Source: Candidatus Galacturonatibacter soehngenii
GTDB lineage: Bacteria; Bacillota; Clostridia; Lachnospirales; Lachnospiraceae
Assembly (NCBI RefSeq): GCF_008830185.1
Contig: NZ_WAGX01000005.1
Span: 1,302,001-1,366,000 of the forward strand
Length of the DNA: 64,000 bases
Direction of reading: 5' to 3'
Part shown: piece by piece, positions 61,561-64,000 of the stretch
Numbering within the stretch: position 1 is the stretch's first letter
How the letters are laid out: every line of letters begins with the position of its first letter
Notes under the pieces: model-generated
The model's database searches: none
What the model saw: only the letters and a program-made list of their open reading frames with translations
What the model was told of the DNA's origin: nothing
Program-made: the position numbers and the translations under genes

Positions 61561-63081
61561 TTTTCCATTTCTCTTTAGCATATCCCTATATTCTGTCGGC
61601 GACATTTCCGTCACTTTCTTAAATGCTTTTGAAAAATACTGTCCATCTGGAGAATATCCCACTAATTCTGCTAAATCCGATATTTTAATATTCATATCAA
61701 ACTGAAGGAGCCTTTTAGACAATTCTATTCTTATGTTTAAGAGGTATGTTGAAAATTTTATTTTTTGGTTTTTTGTAAATATTCTTCCAAAATAATCTTC
61801 GTTCATATAGAGTACCTCTTTTGCCAAATATTGTATGCTCATTTCGGGATTACTAAGATGTTTATAGGTTGCCAAGAGGATATCTTTGACTTTTTTAGCC
61901 TCTTTTGTTTCACATATCATATCTGGTTTTAATTCGGCAATCGAATCTAACATCTGCTTATATAATTCCCATCCGCAATTATTTTCCTCTTCATTGTAAA
62001 CTGGATCAAATATGAATTCTATACCATACAGGCTTTTGAGTATCCAATTACACATTTCTTGTTTTTGCAATATTGTGTATCCTTTCAACTCCATTTTCAT
62101 AAACGTAAGGTAAAGTTCAAACAAAAGCTCTGTATAACTCTTTAAATTTCTCATTTTTTGATATGATATTAGCATTGAAAGTTCACTTTGTACTTCTTTA
62201 AACATACCATAGTGTATCAGTTTATCTCCAAAGTCAGATGAACTCATCATGATTAATTCTTTTACTTGAATGTATAATTTATTCACTTCATTTAAAGTTC
62301 CCTCTTCACTAACTATAGCTATGATTGGAAGCGCTGTGATACGTTTTAATTCAACTTTAGCTCTATTTGATGCCGCTTCTATCTGTTTTACTTCTTTAAT
62401 CGTAAGTAAAAACAGTACTTTATTTTCAATTGAAGTGGATAAAATAATATTTTTTGCTTCTAAAAGTTCTCCCATTATATTTTCTAATGCAAATTGTTCT
62501 AAGTAATCAATCTTATCTTCAAAGCACATAGCAAGAACTCGTACCATCTGGGAAGTTTCTTTTAGTTCTTCCAAAAACAAATCGAAATCACCTTTCATTT
62601 GTTCTCTGTTTAGTAGCATATTTCGAAATATTTGTTCTTTCGCCCTAGGAAGTAGCTTACGTACTGTATTATGGTAGTTACTATTAGCTTTCTTTTCTTG
62701 CAGCTTGTTTTGAATTACTATTTTGACTTTTTCAATGACCTCTATAATTTTTTCTTCATCACAGGGTTTTAAAATATAATGTCGTACCCCTTCTTCCATA
62801 GCCTGACTGGTAAATTCATATTCTCCATATCCTGAAAGGACGATAAACTCCGTCTCAATCATATTCTGTCTTGTTTTTTTAATCAATTCAATCCCATTCA
62901 TAATTGGCATTTTTATATCACACAATATGATATCTGGATGATTATTTTGAATGATATCAAATGCTTCTACACCATTCCAAGCTGTACCGATTAACTGAAT
63001 ATCATATTCTTGCCATGGAATCAGTTTTGCCATGCCCTCCCGCTCGATTTCTTCATCATCTACTATTAAGAGCTTAAACAT
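61546..63081 (-). CDS. YesN-type response regulator with AraC output domain
   Basis: 511 residues. Receiver domain 1-120 with Asp8/Asp9 acidic pocket, phospho-acceptor Asp55 (IILCDIKMPI), Lys about 104 (HYILKPCDEEKII). A 270-residue middle part, then AraC double HTH: MSIQYLAKEVLYMNEDYFGR and ISDLAELVGYSPDGQYFSKA, MSPTEYR. Overlaps the kinase gene by eight bases, so they are translated together. Transporter operon downstream is the probable target. Confidence 0.93.
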   Translation of the reverse strand: MFKLLIVDDEEIEREGMAKLIPWQEYDIQLIGTAWNGVEAFDIIQNNHPDIILCDIKMPIMNGIELIKKTRQNMIETEFIVLSGYGEYEFTSQAMEEGVRHYILKPCDEEKIIEVIEKVKIVIQNKLQEKKANSNYHNTVRKLLPRAKEQIFRNMLLNREQMKGDFDLFLEELKETSQMVRVLAMCFEDKIDYLEQFALENIMGELLEAKNIILSTSIENKVLFLLTIKEVKQIEAASNRAKVELKRITALPIIAIVSEEGTLNEVNKLYIQVKELIMMSSSDFGDKLIHYGMFKEVQSELSMLISYQKMRNLKSYTELLFELYLTFMKMELKGYTILQKQEMCNWILKSLYGIEFIFDPVYNEEENNCGWELYKQMLDSIAELKPDMICETKEAKKVKDILLATYKHLSNPEMSIQYLAKEVLYMNEDYFGRIFTKNQKIKFSTYLLNIRIELSKRLLQFDMNIKISDLAELVGYSPDGQYFSKAFKKVTEMSPTEYRDMLKRNGKTDFQ

Positions 63082-64000
63082 CTCGTCCTCCTGCTTCTTT
63101 TGGTATTTGTATTGTTACTTTTGTCCCTTCACCAAGTTTACTATCAATGATTATCTCACTTTTGGGGTATGCTATTTTTATTCGCTCACGAATATTCTCC
63201 AAACCAATTCCATGACCTTTAGGTTTTAACTTAAAATTTTTAACCATCTCTAATTCATCCTCCGTCATGCCTGGCCCCGTGTCTTCAACTTCTAGTATAA
63301 TAAAATCCTTATCTTCAATTGCGCGAATAATAATATTACAACGAACGAATGAGTTTTCCACTCCGTGGTAAATAGAATTTTCAATTAATGGCTGTAAGAT
63401 CATTCGTGGAACCTTGTATCCTGATAGTATCCCCATTACCTCAACACGAAAGTCCACCCTCTTTTGATATCGAAATTGCTGAATTGTAATATAGCTTTTT
63501 GCAGCTTCTATCTCGTCTTCTACTGTTACATATGGTTCTTTTTCAAAGGACGCTCTCAAAAGCTTTCCTAATTCCATAATCATTTTGCTTGCTTCTTGCT
63601 TTTGTTCAGCCTTTATCATCCAATTTAAGGCATTGAGTGTATTATATAAAAAGTGCGGGTTAATTTGTGCTTGTAGCATTTTATATTTGGTATCCTTTAT
63701 TAATATTTGTTTCTTATAATTTTCATTTATCAGATTATCAATTCGTTCTAACATAACCAGAAACTCCTGGGACAATAACCCTACTTCATCCGTTCGTTTC
63801 TCCTTTGACAAAATTTCCTTGGCACTTTTGAAATCTTCTCCCTCTACATTTTGCATAGATCTGGATAAATTATGAATCGGACGTGTAATTACAGAGGAAA
63901 CCTTTCTCATTGCTATCACCATGAGAAGAAATGTAACTACAAACGCTATCAACATAAGATAACGAACTAACATGGTTTGTCCAAATATTTGAGAATAGGG
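63074..64000 (-). CDS. YesM-type sensor histidine kinase, N-terminus beyond the window
   Basis: The reading frame stays open to the right edge (nine codons past the first internal ATG at 63973), so this is a fragment of at least 309 codons. It shows a membrane segment, a HAMP domain (about SSVITRPIHNLSRSM), QINPHFLYNTLNALNWMIKA with the phospho-acceptor His, and HATPase motifs ENSIYHGVE, DTGPGM and GHGIGLENIRERI. The extracytoplasmic sensor is cut off. Partner of the AraC-type regulator. Confidence 0.95.
   Translation of the reverse strand, partial: PYSQIFGQTMLVRYLMLIAFVVTFLLMVIAMRKVSSVITRPIHNLSRSMQNVEGEDFKSAKEILSKEKRTDEVGLLSQEFLVMLERIDNLINENYKKQILIKDTKYKMLQAQINPHFLYNTLNALNWMIKAEQKQEASKMIMELGKLLRASFEKEPYVTVEDEIEAAKSYITIQQFRYQKRVDFRVEVMGILSGYKVPRMILQPLIENSIYHGVENSFVRCNIIIRAIEDKDFIILEVEDTGPGMTEDELEMVKNFKLKPKGHGIGLENIRERIKIAYPKSEIIIDSKLGEGTKVTIQIPKEAGGRDV

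Overview
The window is AT-rich chromosomal DNA from a Firmicute, most likely a saccharolytic Clostridium of the Lachnospiraceae type. Support for this: AGGAGG-type ribosome binding sites, TTGACA-17-TATAAT promoters, glmS-ribozyme and FMN-riboswitch control, YesM/YesN-type two-component pairs next to sugar ABC transporters, a DnaD/DnaI-type replication pair, and GH29, GH115 and GH13 enzymes. It resembles plant-fibre degraders such as Lachnoclostridium phytofermentans, but the species is an inference. Both ends cut genes: pfkA on the left and a sensor kinase on the right.

Layout. 1-10 kb is core metabolism and replication: pfkA and dnaE leftward; murC, dnaD, dnaI-like and prs rightward. dnaE and murC fire from back-to-back, nearly mirror-image promoters. 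Two tight groups of tandem DnaA boxes fill the murC-dnaD gap. 10-25 kb holds a UPF0178 protein with a diguanylate cyclase, ribozyme-controlled glmS, a class A penicillin-binding protein with trmL, an aminotransferase/Lrp/PurM-like operon, a VanW protein, an overlooked 34-residue membrane peptide, and an exonuclease/nth/radical-SAM operon. 25-30 kb holds an ArsR-headed regulator with an unusual C-terminal domain, then a DUF4474 protein, a metallophosphoesterase, an aldehyde dehydrogenase and an XRE/DUF2178 pair.

30.8-40.4 kb is a glycan locus: sensor kinase and AraC-type regulator facing an alpha-L-fucosidase, a lipoprotein binding protein, two LplB/LplC-type permeases and a YesL protein. 40.4-48 kb has a pentapeptide-repeat protein, the ribDE-ribBA-ribH operon under an FMN riboswitch followed by two tandem terminators, a BMP-family lipoprotein paired with a Cache-like GGDEF protein, and a DUF523 protein. 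48-51 kb has two tRNA operons (Phe-Gly-Gly and Tyr-Leu) separated by two membrane-protein genes. 50.7-56.2 kb holds a cytoplasmic GH13 enzyme with an elaborate upstream region, a DEAD-box helicase with a long leader containing a terminator, and a decayed gene. 56.2-64 kb is a second glycan locus, for glucuronoxylan: GH115, two permeases, a binding protein, an AraC-type regulator and a sensor kinase.

The two glycan loci share one logic. A membrane kinase and AraC-type regulator probably sense extracellular sugar and induce an ABC importer plus a cytoplasmic glycosidase that trims the imported oligosaccharide. Many starts given here are internal to the longest reading frame, chosen because a good ribosome binding site lies just before them. 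All functions are read from motifs and context. No similarity search, folding program or base-composition calculation was run.
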